A stretch of 35,419 nt of DNA from Planctomycetaceae bacterium (GCA_002685335.1 NYWY01000040.1:1-35419); one strand, 5' to 3'. Shown: positions 8,145-16,711, counted from the stretch's first letter. Notes: generated by a model not told the origin, from the sequence alone. Program-made: numbers and translations.

Positions 8145-9452
8145 GTGCCGATTCTCTCCATCAATTCGATCCGATCCGCCCCGGAGGTCGGCCGGTACCA
8201 CCTCTTGAAGGCCTCGGTCGCGATCTTGCTCGGCGGACTGGCCTTCACCGGCTGCGGACCCGACATCCCCAAGGCGACCCCGATGATCGTGGCCCCGTCT
8301 GCACTGACGTCCACGCTTCTGGAGGATCCCATGATGGGGCCTCCGACCGAGGATCAGGTGGCGTTGGAGACTGCAGGGACCATGCAGGCCGACGACGGAG
8401 CGATCCGCGGCGAGGAGATCATTGCGGTGGTCGGAGAGGACGGAATCGACGAGGAGCGGGAGATCGTCGTCGACGATCTGCCCATCGGTGATGCCTATCC
8501 GATCGAAGGGCTCGTCGGGCAGATCAATGGCCGGCCGGTCTTCGCGGATGAATTCCTCCTCCCATTGGAGGATCGCATCTTGAGAATCGTCGCCGAGCGT
8601 CCACTCGCGCAGGCGGTGCGGGACGTCGATCGTCTGGTGGTGCTTCGGTTCGACGAATACATCAATTCGGAGCTCATCATCGCCGAAGCGGAGAGCATGC
8701 TCTCCGCCGAGCAGCAGCAGGGCGTGCTCGCCTGGCTGACGTCGGTGCAGGAACAGACGATCACCGATCGCGGGGGCACGCGTGACTCCGCGGCCAACAG
8801 CATCGAGGATGAATTCGGGATCAGTCTCGATGAATTCATCGCCCAGCGTCGGAGTGTCGCGCTCGCTCAGGATCTGCTCCGCAAACGAGTCCAGCCCCGT
8901 GCGATCGTCTCCTGGCGGGATGTCGAGCAGGCCTATCGGCGGAACTACGCGACGTACAACCCGCCCGCGACGATTCGAATCGGCCGGCTTCGATTTCATC
9001 GTGAGCGACAGTCCGAGGAGATCGAGGAGGCAACCCGGCTCTTCGGTGAAGGGCTCGGCTTCTCGGCCGTCTGCGAACGTCTGAAGATCGCCGACGGCGG
9101 GGAATGGCTTGAGATCGAACTCCCCGAGGACGGCATCGAGGGGACGAGCCTCGCGACTGCAGTCAAGTCCCGACTTGATCTGGAGGCGCCAGGAACCGTC
9201 ACCGACTCCCTCGAGCAGGGGGTCTTCGTCTCCTGGTTCTCCGTGATCGGGGTCGAGGAACAGCCTGGCCGAAGTCTCTTCGACCCGCTCGTCCAACTCT
9301 CCCTCGAGGGAGAACTGGCCGGCCTGCGATACGCCCAGGAGCAGGACCGCTATCTCGCCTCGCTCAAGGATCGCTGGGTCGCCGGCGATATCGATCAGAT
9401 GCGGAAGCGACTGTTGCTCATCGCGCGGATCCGGTACCTGAGCAACCGCTAG
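8145..9452 (+). CDS. SurA/PpiD-like lipoprotein (periplasmic folding factor relative)
   Basis: A 435-residue predicted lipoprotein: a hydrophobic signal (about residues 21-36) ends in AFTG-C37, an acceptable lipobox. After an acidic linker (about 40-120), VGQINGRPVFADEFLLP is the VNG-x-PI-x-x-x-(E/D)F opening of SurA/PpiD/PrsA N-terminal chaperone domains. It is followed by helices with FDEYINSELIIAEAE and by VSWRDVEQAYRRNYATY, the usual element before the PPIase domain. The C-terminal part (about 280-380) has a rough parvulin-like fold order, but the conserved active-site His and Phe pattern is not obvious, so isomerase activity is doubtful. The likely role is chaperoning exported proteins from the membrane surface. 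GTG start 8145 is supported by the TANNNT box, although the DUF1844 gene diverges only about 110 bases away. Confidence 0.72.
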   Translation: MPILSINSIRSAPEVGRYHLLKASVAILLGGLAFTGCGPDIPKATPMIVAPSALTSTLLEDPMMGPPTEDQVALETAGTMQADDGAIRGEEIIAVVGEDGIDEEREIVVDDLPIGDAYPIEGLVGQINGRPVFADEFLLPLEDRILRIVAERPLAQAVRDVDRLVVLRFDEYINSELIIAEAESMLSAEQQQGVLAWLTSVQEQTITDRGGTRDSAANSIEDEFGISLDEFIAQRRSVALAQDLLRKRVQPRAIVSWRDVEQAYRRNYATYNPPATIRIGRLRFHRERQSEEIEEATRLFGEGLGFSAVCERLKIADGGEWLEIELPEDGIEGTSLATAVKSRLDLEAPGTVTDSLEQGVFVSWFSVIGVEEQPGRSLFDPLVQLSLEGELAGLRYAQEQDRYLASLKDRWVAGDIDQMRKRLLLIARIRYLSNR

Positions 9453-9458
9453 GCGGCG

Positions 9459-9893
9459 TCAAGATGATCCTCGGGCCCGGATTCCATCGTTGCCGACCGC
9501 GCCCTCCAGCCGGATCCGGCGGATTCCCGCGGGCGAGGTCGAGAGATCGACGGAGATGACTTCGATCGCAACGGGATGATCCCGACCTACCGCTCCCGCG
9601 GCCCGTTGCAGGCGTCCGCGTCGTCGGCGGTCCACCCGGTCCTCGGGATATCCGCCGATCGAGGTCGTCTTCACCTCGATCAGGCGGTGAACGCCGTCGT
9701 CGGGATGCACGACCAGCAGATCGATCTCCACCCCGGCGATCCTGCGATTACGAGCGAGAATCCGGTGGCCTTGGCTTCGCAGGAACTTCGCGGCGATGTC
9801 TTCGCCCCGTCTTCCCACCGCCAGGTGAGTGGGGCTTCGATCTCGAGGATCGCCGTCGCGGACCGAAACCGTGATCTGCCGGAATGCCGCCAG
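9459..9893 (-). CDS. yraN: YraN / UPF0102 family endonuclease-like protein
   Basis: The core VGRRGEDIAAKFLRSQGHRILARN, then VEIDLLVVHP and RLIEVKTTS, is the UPF0102 signature, a PD-(D/E)xK nuclease-like fold: E of GED, D of EIDLL and ExK in IEVKT. The function in bacteria is unsettled (possibly DNA processing). The start is uncertain. No ATG lies near the conserved region. CTG at 9893, with GAGG nearby and just after the stop of the upstream gene, would give 144 residues; GTG at 9818, directly at the conserved core, gives 119; an ATG at 10115 would overlap the upstream gene by about 200 bases. The gene follows the DUF4159 gene on the same strand, suggesting translational coupling. It is convergent with the SurA-like gene, six bases apart. 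Confidence 0.75.
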   Translation of the reverse strand: MAAFRQITVSVRDGDPRDRSPTHLAVGRRGEDIAAKFLRSQGHRILARNRRIAGVEIDLLVVHPDDGVHRLIEVKTTSIGGYPEDRVDRRRRGRLQRAAGAVGRDHPVAIEVISVDLSTSPAGIRRIRLEGAVGNDGIRARGSS

Positions 9894-9901
9894 AGATCGC
9901 C

Positions 9902-12088
9902 TCAGCCACCGGACGGGGGGTCTTCCGGATTCTTGAGATCGGCGACCACCTGTACCAGTCCGATGACGCTGGAGGTGGAGGTTCCGTCTTCGGCGATGCG
10001 TCCCATCAGCGGTCGCGATACCGACGCGGTCACCAGAAGCCCACCGCTTCCGTCGGGAGGGGTGAGCCGAGCAGTGCCCGGAGGGCAGTTCGGCGGGGGT
10101 GCTCCGATCTTCCATCCCGCGGCTGAAAGTCGCGAGGTGAGGCCGGCGGTGAAGGGCTTGCCCAGGCTCTCGATCAGAAGTCGGCGGCCGGCTTCATTGG
10201 CGGTGGTGATGGCGTCCAGGTCGAGGGCGGCGGCGTCTTCAGCGGTGGCGCCGGAAATCCAGAGGACGCCGTCACCGGGACCGGGCACCTCGGAAGACGG
10301 TTCGATCTCGAAATCGACGCCTGAGTTCCGGGCCCGTTCAGCCAGGCGTCCGAACATCGCGGGTTCCGGCTCCCAGCCGCCCGGGTATCGGTTGCGGGAA
10401 AGGCGGATCGTTCGACGGAGATTGGCGTCGGTGAGGGGCGTGGGCTCGGCTCGGGACGGAAGCCGGCCTCCGGTCTCCGCGAGGCAGATCGCGGAAAGCA
10501 TGTTGGCGGCATCCTTGACGTTCTTGGCGTTGGAATCCGAACCCAGTGCAAGCCGCGGCGTCGTGACCAACCAGGTGCGGACCGGAGATTCGAGGATGTC
10601 GGCCCGGCCTCGCCAGGGCGTCGGTTGATTGCGGACCGGATCCTTGGACTCGATCTTGCGACTGGTGAGCGTCGGGTTGGAGTTTCGAAAGAGGGTCGCG
10701 AGGTTCTTGCTGAACAGGCCGCGATCAGCCGGCGCGGTCATCACCACGCCGCCGTTGGCGGCATACGTGAGCAGTCGTCGAGCCTCCGGGGAATCGGGGT
10801 CCTTGAGCCATTTGGCTCCACCATCCCCTCGAACCACCACCATCGGAAGGCGATTCCAGGCGTCGAGGTCGTCATCGAGACCGATGCGGGTCCAGCCCAC
10901 GCCTTCTTCGATCACGTCCGAGAGGGTCTGGGCCGCGGGCCCCAGTTCGTCGTTCACTGGAAGAGAGCCGGTGGTCTCGAAGAGTCCGAAGGGAATCGAT
11001 TCAAGGCCTCGATGCAGCACGAACAGGGCGAACGCCAGGTGGTCGTTGGCGGGGCTCCATTTGATGGAGAGGCCGGTTTCCAGGTTCCCCTGGAACATCC
11101 GATCCCGGATCGAGGTCGCACAGGCCTCGAACCAGTCTTGATCGCTGAAACGCCGGAGTCCGGTCGCCCGACCGGCTCGTTCGAGGGCATGGAGCCAGTA
11201 GTAGAGCCAGTAGTCACCATCTTTCCCGCTTCCCGCATTCATTCGCGGCGTGTGCCCGGGATTGGTGTCGGGGTCGAAATGTCGATTCAACCACGCGATG
11301 GCTCGGGAGATGGATCGTTCGACCGCCTGCCGAGTCCGGGCGTTGGCCGGGCGGATCCGTTCACACAGGGCGAGCGTCGCGAGGCCCGCGGCGGTCATGG
11401 AACCTCGCGGGGTGTCGGTCGCCTTCTGGTATCCCCAGCCGCCGTCCTCCGTCTGCATCGCGAGAAAACGGTTCCGAACCATGTCGATGATTCGCGGCGG
11501 AACCGTGAGTCCGGCTTCGTGGGCGTCGGCGATCGCCTGGAGGGCGTACTGCGTCAGGGACTGATCGACGAGCCACGGTCGGGGTTCGGGGATGTAATCC
11601 CAACCACCCGCCTCCAGCGAGAATCGGTCGAGCAGCCTTCGGAGCTCCGCATTGGCGAGCGGACGGTATTCCTCGGGCATCCGGCACCAGACCATGAGTC
11701 GGACGGCGATCGCGTAGGTCCCGTTCGCTGGATTCTCAGCGATCCACTGGAGTGCCTCCGCGAGTTTCTCGGACTGCGCCGGTTCCCCCGCCTCGAGCAT
11801 CGCCAGTGCGACCAACGCGGTCCGGCCGGTCGGTTGAGCGGTGTTGTCGTCGGGGTAGACCGCCGGTTCCCAGTGTCGAACGGCGTCGTGCCGGATCCGG
11901 AATTCGGTGACCATCGCCTCGACCATCTCCTCGACCTCGGCTTCAGTGACGTCGGGGGCTGCGTCGACCGGACCGCACAACGTCAGGCTGATGGCCACCA
12001 GTGCGATCATGCTTCGGCGGATCAGTGCACCGGATCGGAAAGGGGTCAGTGGGGTGGTACGAGCGAGATGGTGGATGGTGATCGGCAT
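9902..12088 (-). CDS. Exported protein with terpenoid-cyclase-like repeats and C-terminal DUF4159
   Basis: A 728-residue exported protein. The signal peptide ends near LCGPVDAAPDV (about residue 45). Residues about 60-350 hold repeated helical blocks such as AIAVRLMVWCRM, LTQYALQAIADAHEAG, MQTEDGGWGYQK, GSMTAAGLATLALCE and GDYWLYYWLHALERAG. The QxxDGGW-type motif and helix pairs are those of the prenyltransferase/squalene-oxidase alpha-toroid, here without the DxDD motif of a true cyclase. From about 400 onward the protein matches DUF4159, a GATase-like fold (GGVVMTAPADRG, RLSRNRYPGGWEPE, LLIESLGKPF). This fusion is common in planctomycetes and of unknown function. ATG 12088 has no Shine-Dalgarno; ATG 12010, just before the hydrophobic core, is an alternative. 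A 9-bp hairpin lies in the presumed 5' leader. Confidence 0.75.
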   Translation of the reverse strand: MPITIHHLARTTPLTPFRSGALIRRSMIALVAISLTLCGPVDAAPDVTEAEVEEMVEAMVTEFRIRHDAVRHWEPAVYPDDNTAQPTGRTALVALAMLEAGEPAQSEKLAEALQWIAENPANGTYAIAVRLMVWCRMPEEYRPLANAELRRLLDRFSLEAGGWDYIPEPRPWLVDQSLTQYALQAIADAHEAGLTVPPRIIDMVRNRFLAMQTEDGGWGYQKATDTPRGSMTAAGLATLALCERIRPANARTRQAVERSISRAIAWLNRHFDPDTNPGHTPRMNAGSGKDGDYWLYYWLHALERAGRATGLRRFSDQDWFEACATSIRDRMFQGNLETGLSIKWSPANDHLAFALFVLHRGLESIPFGLFETTGSLPVNDELGPAAQTLSDVIEEGVGWTRIGLDDDLDAWNRLPMVVVRGDGGAKWLKDPDSPEARRLLTYAANGGVVMTAPADRGLFSKNLATLFRNSNPTLTSRKIESKDPVRNQPTPWRGRADILESPVRTWLVTTPRLALGSDSNAKNVKDAANMLSAICLAETGGRLPSRAEPTPLTDANLRRTIRLSRNRYPGGWEPEPAMFGRLAERARNSGVDFEIEPSSEVPGPGDGVLWISGATAEDAAALDLDAITTANEAGRRLLIESLGKPFTAGLTSRLSAAGWKIGAPPPNCPPGTARLTPPDGSGGLLVTASVSRPLMGRIAEDGTSTSSVIGLVQVVADLKNPEDPPSGG

Positions 12089-12150
12089 TTTGGGGAGGAA
12101 TGGGGCCTGGGCGTTGGTCCGCGGGCAGCCCGGGAAAAAGATTGATCGAG

Positions 12151-12186
12151 CCTCACGGCGGCCTTTTCCGGGCATCAGCCGTGAGG
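12151..12186 (-). promoter_or_regulatory. Inverted repeat in the 5' leader of the DUF4159 gene
   Basis: CCTCACGGC (12151-12159) and GCCGTGAGG (12178-12186) form a perfect 9-bp stem with an 18-base loop. On the minus strand it is followed, ten bases later, by CTTTTT (12135-12140). It sits about 60 bases ahead of the DUF4159 start codon. The T-run is too far for a classical terminator, so an attenuator, mRNA-stabilising hairpin or upstream terminator are all possible. Confidence 0.4.
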
Positions 12187-12281
12187 AACACTGTAGCGGC
12201 CGGACGCAGTCCTTCGATCATCCCGTCCGACTTCCGATCCCCCGTCATTCCGCCCCGGTTGAGTGAGATGGTGATGCCGCG

Positions 12282-12287
12282 TACCGT
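12282..12287 (+). promoter_or_regulatory. TANNNT box (TACCGT) six bases before an ATG
   Basis: TACCGT lies six bases before ATG 12294, and no Shine-Dalgarno is present. The arrangement matches the boxes at 8133, 20214 and 33096. It is weaker than those because the fourth and fifth positions are CG rather than A-rich. Confidence 0.35.
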
Positions 12288-12293
12288 GCGACG

Positions 12294-13037
12294 ATGCCGA
12301 TTCTCGTCTTAGAACACTCCAACGACCCCGGCTCGGGGTCCGTCGGTCGGGCCCTGGCCCGACATGGGCTCCGCATCAAGGCCGTCAGGGTCGGAGGCGG
12401 CGAGGCGATTCCAACCGACCTCGACGACGTCGACGGTGTGGTTTCGATGGGAGGGCGGCAATCCGCCACCGACGACACCTTGCCGTGGATCGCCGCCGAA
12501 CTGCGGCTCCTCGCCGCGGCGGTGGCCGCCGAGATACCGGTCCTCGGCATCTGCCTTGGAGCCCAGCTCCTCGCTCGATCCCTGGGCGGCAAGGTCGGAC
12601 GACTGTCGGAACCCTCGATTGGAATGCCGCGGGTGGATCTCACGCCGGTGGGTCGGGACGATCCGCTTTTTCGAGGCCTCCCATGGTTCGGAAGCTGGCC
12701 GAGCTGGCACCAGGACGAGGTGACCGAGATCCCCGATGGAGGGCGGATCCTCGCCGCCAGCGACGAGTGCAAGGTCGAGGCCTTCGCGGTCGGCATCTAT
12801 GCCTTCGGTGTCCAGTTCCATCCTGAATGGAGTGCCGGAGAATTGGCTGCCCAGTGCAAGCAGGCCGACCCGGGCGCGATGGGAAGCAACGCGGATCTCG
12901 CGTCGATCGCCGCCGCCGCCCTTGATGCCGCCGAATCGATCGACCGGCAATCTGAGCGGTTCGCAGAAAACGTGGCGTCGTATCTGATGCCGATCGAGCG
13001 GGTCAATCAGGGGGTTGCCCGAGACATCCATCACTGA
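12294..13037 (+). CDS. Class I glutamine amidotransferase, GMP-synthase-like
   Basis: A 247-residue stand-alone amidotransferase domain. The nucleophile elbow GICLGAQLLA places the catalytic Cys at C87; FGVQFHPEWS supplies H176 and E178, completing the triad. The oxyanion region is VVSMGGRQSA and a conserved PSWHQDEV precedes the His block. The family (COG0518-like) releases ammonia from glutamine or acts as a gamma-glutamyl peptidase; free-standing members with the SWHQD motif are often glutamine/glutamate-conjugate hydrolases. No synthase partner is next to it, so the substrate is unknown. ATG 12294 is favoured by the TANNNT box and by family length. The following MscS-like gene starts within about 25 bases, suggesting co-transcription. 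Confidence 0.88.
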   Translation: MPILVLEHSNDPGSGSVGRALARHGLRIKAVRVGGGEAIPTDLDDVDGVVSMGGRQSATDDTLPWIAAELRLLAAAVAAEIPVLGICLGAQLLARSLGGKVGRLSEPSIGMPRVDLTPVGRDDPLFRGLPWFGSWPSWHQDEVTEIPDGGRILAASDECKVEAFAVGIYAFGVQFHPEWSAGELAAQCKQADPGAMGSNADLASIAAAALDAAESIDRQSERFAENVASYLMPIERVNQGVARDIHH

Positions 13038-13059
13038 GATCGGACGGGGACCCCGCCGC

Positions 13060-13635
13060 ATGTCGTGGCCACCCTTGATGCTTCACCGATCGATCCTTCC
13101 GGCTCTGATCATTCTGGTCACGCTCTTTGGCGGGAAGGCCATCGGTCAGGAGGTCGCGGATCCTGCCGATGTGGTCGTCCCGGCCGGAACCGCATCCGGG
13201 ATCGGCGAAGACTCGACCGCTGATCGAGAAGCGTGGTCCACGCGGCTCTCGGACATCGCTGCTGCGCATCCGGACGTCCTCGACGATCCGGAAACCAACG
13301 TGGCGTTCCGGGCATTCTCCGACCGTTCCCTGGACTTCAATCTCCGCGTGTATCTCGCGGGAACCGAGGGAATGGCGGGAGTGAGAACCGATCTGAACAT
13401 CGCGATCAAGGAACGGTTCGACCTCGAAGGAGTGGCGATTTCATTTCCCCAACGAGACATCCGGGGCGAGATGGTTCGCAGCGGGGAGGCCGAATCAGGT
13501 CCGTCGATTCCCCTCCCGGTCTCCGACCGACCGGAGGTCCCGCGGTCCGACAGCAGCCCCCGTGTGGGGCGTGCCGGTTCACGAGGTTCCGGAGTCGAGG
13601 ACCTCGGCAGCGGGCCGGACGGAGATGTGGAATGA
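13060..13635 (+). CDS. Exported protein consisting of a detached MscS C-terminal domain
   Basis: A 191-residue protein. A hydrophobic signal-like segment (residues about 8-29, ending GKAIGQ) precedes a short linker. Residues about 56-136 match the cytoplasmic C-terminal domain of small-conductance mechanosensitive channels: ADREAWSTRLSDIAAAHP, then VLDDPETNVAFRAFSDRSLD, FNLRVYLA, VRTDLNIAIKERF and GVAISFPQRDI. The pore helix and beta domain of MscS are absent, and there is no upstream MscS frame, so this is not a simple frameshift in this window. The tail (140-191) is Ser/Pro/Gly-rich and unlike anything I know. ATG 13060 is preferred over TTG 13015 and ATG 13078, without strong ribosome-site support. 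The stop overlaps the next ATG (ATGA). It may be a channel remnant or a domain reused on the other side of the membrane. Confidence 0.65.
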   Translation: MSWPPLMLHRSILPALIILVTLFGGKAIGQEVADPADVVVPAGTASGIGEDSTADREAWSTRLSDIAAAHPDVLDDPETNVAFRAFSDRSLDFNLRVYLAGTEGMAGVRTDLNIAIKERFDLEGVAISFPQRDIRGEMVRSGEAESGPSIPLPVSDRPEVPRSDSSPRVGRAGSRGSGVEDLGSGPDGDVE

Positions 13636-14798
13636 ACCATCGTGCGGGGCCGTCATCTCGTCTCGAATCTTTCGGCACCTCGATCTTCACCACGATGTCG
13701 GCCCTCGCCCGTCGGCACGACGCGGTGAATCTCGGTCAGGGTTTTCCGGATTTCGACGGTCCCGAACCCGTTCGCAGAGCCGCGGCGGATGCCGTGATGA
13801 ACGGCCCGAATCAGTACGCACCGCTTGCAGGCCTGCCGGTTCTTCGGGCGGCGATCGTCGAGTGGTTCCGTCGCCGGCAGGGAATCGAAGTCGATGGCGA
13901 TCAGGAGGTCACGGTGGTGGCCGGAGCCACCGGGGGTTTGAGCGACACGATGCTCGGGCTGCTCGAGCCCGGGGATGAAGTGGTGCTGGTGGAGCCCTGG
14001 TACGACGCCTATCCGGCCGCGGTGGTGATGGCGGGTGGGACGCCTCGGTTCGCGATCCCGGCAGCGCCCGCGTATCGAATCGAGCGTGCGGTGCTCGAGC
14101 GCGCGATCACTCCTTCGAGTCGCGTCCTGGTGATCAACTCTCCGCACAATCCGACCGGACGGGTCCTCGACGAGACCGAGTGGCGAATCATCGAGGAGGT
14201 GGTTCTCGAACATGACCTCATCCTGGTGAGCGACGAGGTCTACGAGACGCTGGTCTTCGACGGGGTCCACCGAAGTCCGCTGGGCCGGCCCGCGCTTCGA
14301 GACCGGACGATCGTGATTTCAAGCATCGGCAAGACCTTTTCGTTGACCGGTTGGAAGGTCGGATGGACGATCGCGTCACCGGCACTGACCCGGGCGATTC
14401 AAGCGTCGCATCAATTCACCATCTTTTCGGTGGCCACCCCGCTCCAGGTCGGCGCGGCCACCGCGCTCCGCCTTCCGGATGCCTATTTCGACGAACTGAT
14501 GTCGGACTACCGCCGGCGTCGCGACCTGATGGTCGCGGGGCTGGACGACGTGGGGCTGCGGCCGGTGGTTCCGGAAGGCGCGTATTTCGTGCTGGCGGAT
14601 GTCGCGTCGCTGGGGGTCGAAGACGACCTGGAATTCTGTCGGCGACTCGCCCGGGAGATCGGCGTCGCCGCGATTCCGACCTCGCCGTTCCATGACGACC
14701 GACGGTCCGGTCCCATCCGGTTCGCCTTCTGCAAGGAGAACGAGGTTCTTGAGCGAGGCATCGAGCGGCTCCGACGAGTCGGTTCGATCCTGCCGTGA
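13632..14798 (+). CDS. PLP-dependent aminotransferase, class I/II (YbdL / kynurenine aminotransferase-like)
   Basis: A 388-residue fold-type I aminotransferase. VNLGQGFPDFDGP and NQYAPLAGLPVLR are the typical opening of the YbdL/KAT/glutamine-transaminase-K branch. NSPHNPTG (N173), SDEVYE (D201, Y204) and SSIGKTFSLTGWKVGW bind PLP, with K234 forming the Schiff base. The C-terminal Arg for substrate carboxylate is in GPIRFAFCK. Expected reactions: transamination of methionine, glutamine or aromatic amino acids with 2-oxo acids. ATG 13632 has GGAG seven bases upstream and overlaps the previous stop by ATGA; its own stop overlaps the next start by GTGA. These couplings suggest one operon from at least the MscS-like gene through the symporter. 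Confidence 0.92.
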   Translation: MNHRAGPSSRLESFGTSIFTTMSALARRHDAVNLGQGFPDFDGPEPVRRAAADAVMNGPNQYAPLAGLPVLRAAIVEWFRRRQGIEVDGDQEVTVVAGATGGLSDTMLGLLEPGDEVVLVEPWYDAYPAAVVMAGGTPRFAIPAAPAYRIERAVLERAITPSSRVLVINSPHNPTGRVLDETEWRIIEEVVLEHDLILVSDEVYETLVFDGVHRSPLGRPALRDRTIVISSIGKTFSLTGWKVGWTIASPALTRAIQASHQFTIFSVATPLQVGAATALRLPDAYFDELMSDYRRRRDLMVAGLDDVGLRPVVPEGAYFVLADVASLGVEDDLEFCRRLAREIGVAAIPTSPFHDDRRSGPIRFAFCKENEVLERGIERLRRVGSILP

Positions 14799-16711
14799 AT
14801 CCACCTTCGGACGAATCCGGATTCGCCACCCTCGACTGGGTCGTGGTGGGGATCTATCTCGCCATCGTGCTGGGGATCGGACTTCACTTCGCCAGGCGGG
14901 CTTCGAGGGGAACCACGGACTTCATCCTCGCCGGGAGATCGTTGCCCTGGTGGGTCGCGGGAACTTCGATCGTGGCCACCACCTTCTCCAGCGACACGCC
15001 GTTGCAGGTGGTGAAACTGGTGCGCCAGGGTGGGATCGCGGCGAACTGGTGGTGGTGGTCGATGGCGGCCGGTCACGTCGCGGGGGTGTTTCTGTTCGCC
15101 CCGCTCTGGCGACGCAGCCGACTGCTCACCGACGTGGGATTCATCGGACTTCGGTACGAAGGACGCGGGGCGTTCGCCTTGAGGATCGTCGAGGGGCTCT
15201 GGCAGGGACTGCTGGTGAATGGTGTGATCCTGGCCTCGGTGACCATCGGGATGGCCACGATTCTTCGCGTCACGCTGGGCATCGATCCCGAGGCGACGGT
15301 GGGTTTCGGAGCCTGGCGGCTCGATGTGGCGACCGCGGTGGTCGGCGGATTGGCGATCGCCACCGTCGGCTATTCGATGCTGTCCGGCCTCTACGGCGTT
15401 GCCTGGTCCGATCTGCCGCAGTTCGTGATCGCCATGGTGGGTTCGGTGGTGCTGGCGGTGGTGGTGGTCTGGGAGGTGGGGGGGCCGGTGACCATGCTCG
15501 AGCGGATCGCGGCTTCACCGCTGGCCCCGAGCGGTGCCGCATCGATGGTGCCCGATCTTTCGGGCGCCGCGGCCATCGCGACGGTGTCGGCCTACTTCTC
15601 GATCAACTGGTGGTCGAAGGCACCCGGTCATGGAGCCCTCGCCCAACGCCTCCTGGCGACCCGCGATCCTCGACAGGGGGCGTTGGCACTGGGTTGGTTC
15701 GTGGTCGCGCACTACATCCTGCGGCCGTGGCCCTGGATTCTGGTGGCCCTGGCCTCGCTGGTCCTGGTGCCGACCGTCGTGGACCCCCAGACCGGAAGCA
15801 TGACGGCGTCGATCTCCGATCAGGAGGTGTTTCCATGGATGATTCGAAACCACCTCGGACCGGGGTTGCGGGGCCTGCTGGTGGTGGCGCTTCTGGGCGC
15901 GTTCATGAGCACGGTCGACACCCACGTCAATCTCTCCTCCGCGTACCTGCTCAATGACGTGGTCGGGCCGTGGCGAGGAGCGCGAACAACGCTGTCGGCC
16001 AGTGACGAGACCAAGGACGAGCCATCGCCCGCGGAGGCCCGCCGCCGCGTTCGCCAGGCCCGGTTGTTGGCACTTCCGGTGCTCGCCCTGGTGCTCCTCG
16101 TCGCTCAGGGCTTCGACGACATCATCAAGATCTACAAGTATCTCGGCGTCATCGCGGCGGGGACGGCGCCGGTTCTCATTCTTCGCTGGTATTGGTGGCG
16201 AATCACCGCCTGGACGGAGATCGCGGCGATGTCGGCGTCGTTGGTGGCGGGCAATCTCCTGGTCTCGGTCGGGCCACTGGCGGTTCCCGAGGACGGGCCC
16301 GACACGCTTTTCGGCCCCCCCCTCCTCGCCACCATGGTGATCGCCGCCGCCTGCTGGATCCCGGCCACGAGATGGTCCCGTCCGACATCGGATCGCAGAC
16401 TCCGAGCGTTTCGGCAGGCGGTGGATCCCGGCGGGCCCGGATGGGCCCGGGTGGCCCGCCAGGATGGTGGACCGCCACCGCCGAGAATCGCTCCGAGGAT
16501 CGGATGGATGGTGGTCGGAACCGTCGCCACCTGGCTGGGAATCATGGGAATGGGCTGGATGGTGCTGGGATCCCCGGGGTCGGGCATCCTGATGCTGGGG
16601 CTCGCCGCGGGGCTCGGATTCGCCTCACTTCGAGCGGCCGCCCGGCTTTCTGAAGGTTCGACGGGGGCCCCGGAGACCCCGCCGGGGGGGATCGGCGATG
16701 GTGGGGCTTGA
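14795..16711 (+). CDS. Sodium:solute symporter (SSS family)
   Basis: A 638-residue transporter with about thirteen membrane segments and a charged cytosolic loop near residue 410 (ASDETKDEPSPAEARRR). The early block DFILAGRSLPWWVAGTSIVA, followed by TTFSSDTP, is the SSS signature around the sodium site in the first core helices; later NWWSKAPGHGALAQRLLATR and GAFMSTVDTHVNLSSAYLLND match the conserved eighth-ninth helix region with the Ser/Thr sodium ligands. The family imports sugars, amino acids or related solutes with sodium; coupling to an aminotransferase gene hints at an amino acid or keto acid, which is inference only. GTG 14795 overlaps the aminotransferase stop. The extra C-terminal helices with a Gly/Pro-rich tail resemble longer planctomycete members. 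Confidence 0.9.
   Translation: MNPPSDESGFATLDWVVVGIYLAIVLGIGLHFARRASRGTTDFILAGRSLPWWVAGTSIVATTFSSDTPLQVVKLVRQGGIAANWWWWSMAAGHVAGVFLFAPLWRRSRLLTDVGFIGLRYEGRGAFALRIVEGLWQGLLVNGVILASVTIGMATILRVTLGIDPEATVGFGAWRLDVATAVVGGLAIATVGYSMLSGLYGVAWSDLPQFVIAMVGSVVLAVVVVWEVGGPVTMLERIAASPLAPSGAASMVPDLSGAAAIATVSAYFSINWWSKAPGHGALAQRLLATRDPRQGALALGWFVVAHYILRPWPWILVALASLVLVPTVVDPQTGSMTASISDQEVFPWMIRNHLGPGLRGLLVVALLGAFMSTVDTHVNLSSAYLLNDVVGPWRGARTTLSASDETKDEPSPAEARRRVRQARLLALPVLALVLLVAQGFDDIIKIYKYLGVIAAGTAPVLILRWYWWRITAWTEIAAMSASLVAGNLLVSVGPLAVPEDGPDTLFGPPLLATMVIAAACWIPATRWSRPTSDRRLRAFRQAVDPGGPGWARVARQDGGPPPPRIAPRIGWMVVGTVATWLGIMGMGWMVLGSPGSGILMLGLAAGLGFASLRAAARLSEGSTGAPETPPGGIGDGGA

Noticed and set aside
10625..12145. 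506-codon plus-strand open frame
   Set aside because: Antisense shadow of the DUF4159 protein gene; no domain pattern and low-complexity composition.
13015..13635. Frameshift in a full MscS gene
   Set aside because: The sequence upstream of the MscS-like domain encodes the glutamine amidotransferase, not the missing channel part, in any frame.
15455..15475. Simple repeat of GTG/GTGGTG units
   Set aside because: It encodes a run of Val in a membrane helix of the symporter and is explained by coding.
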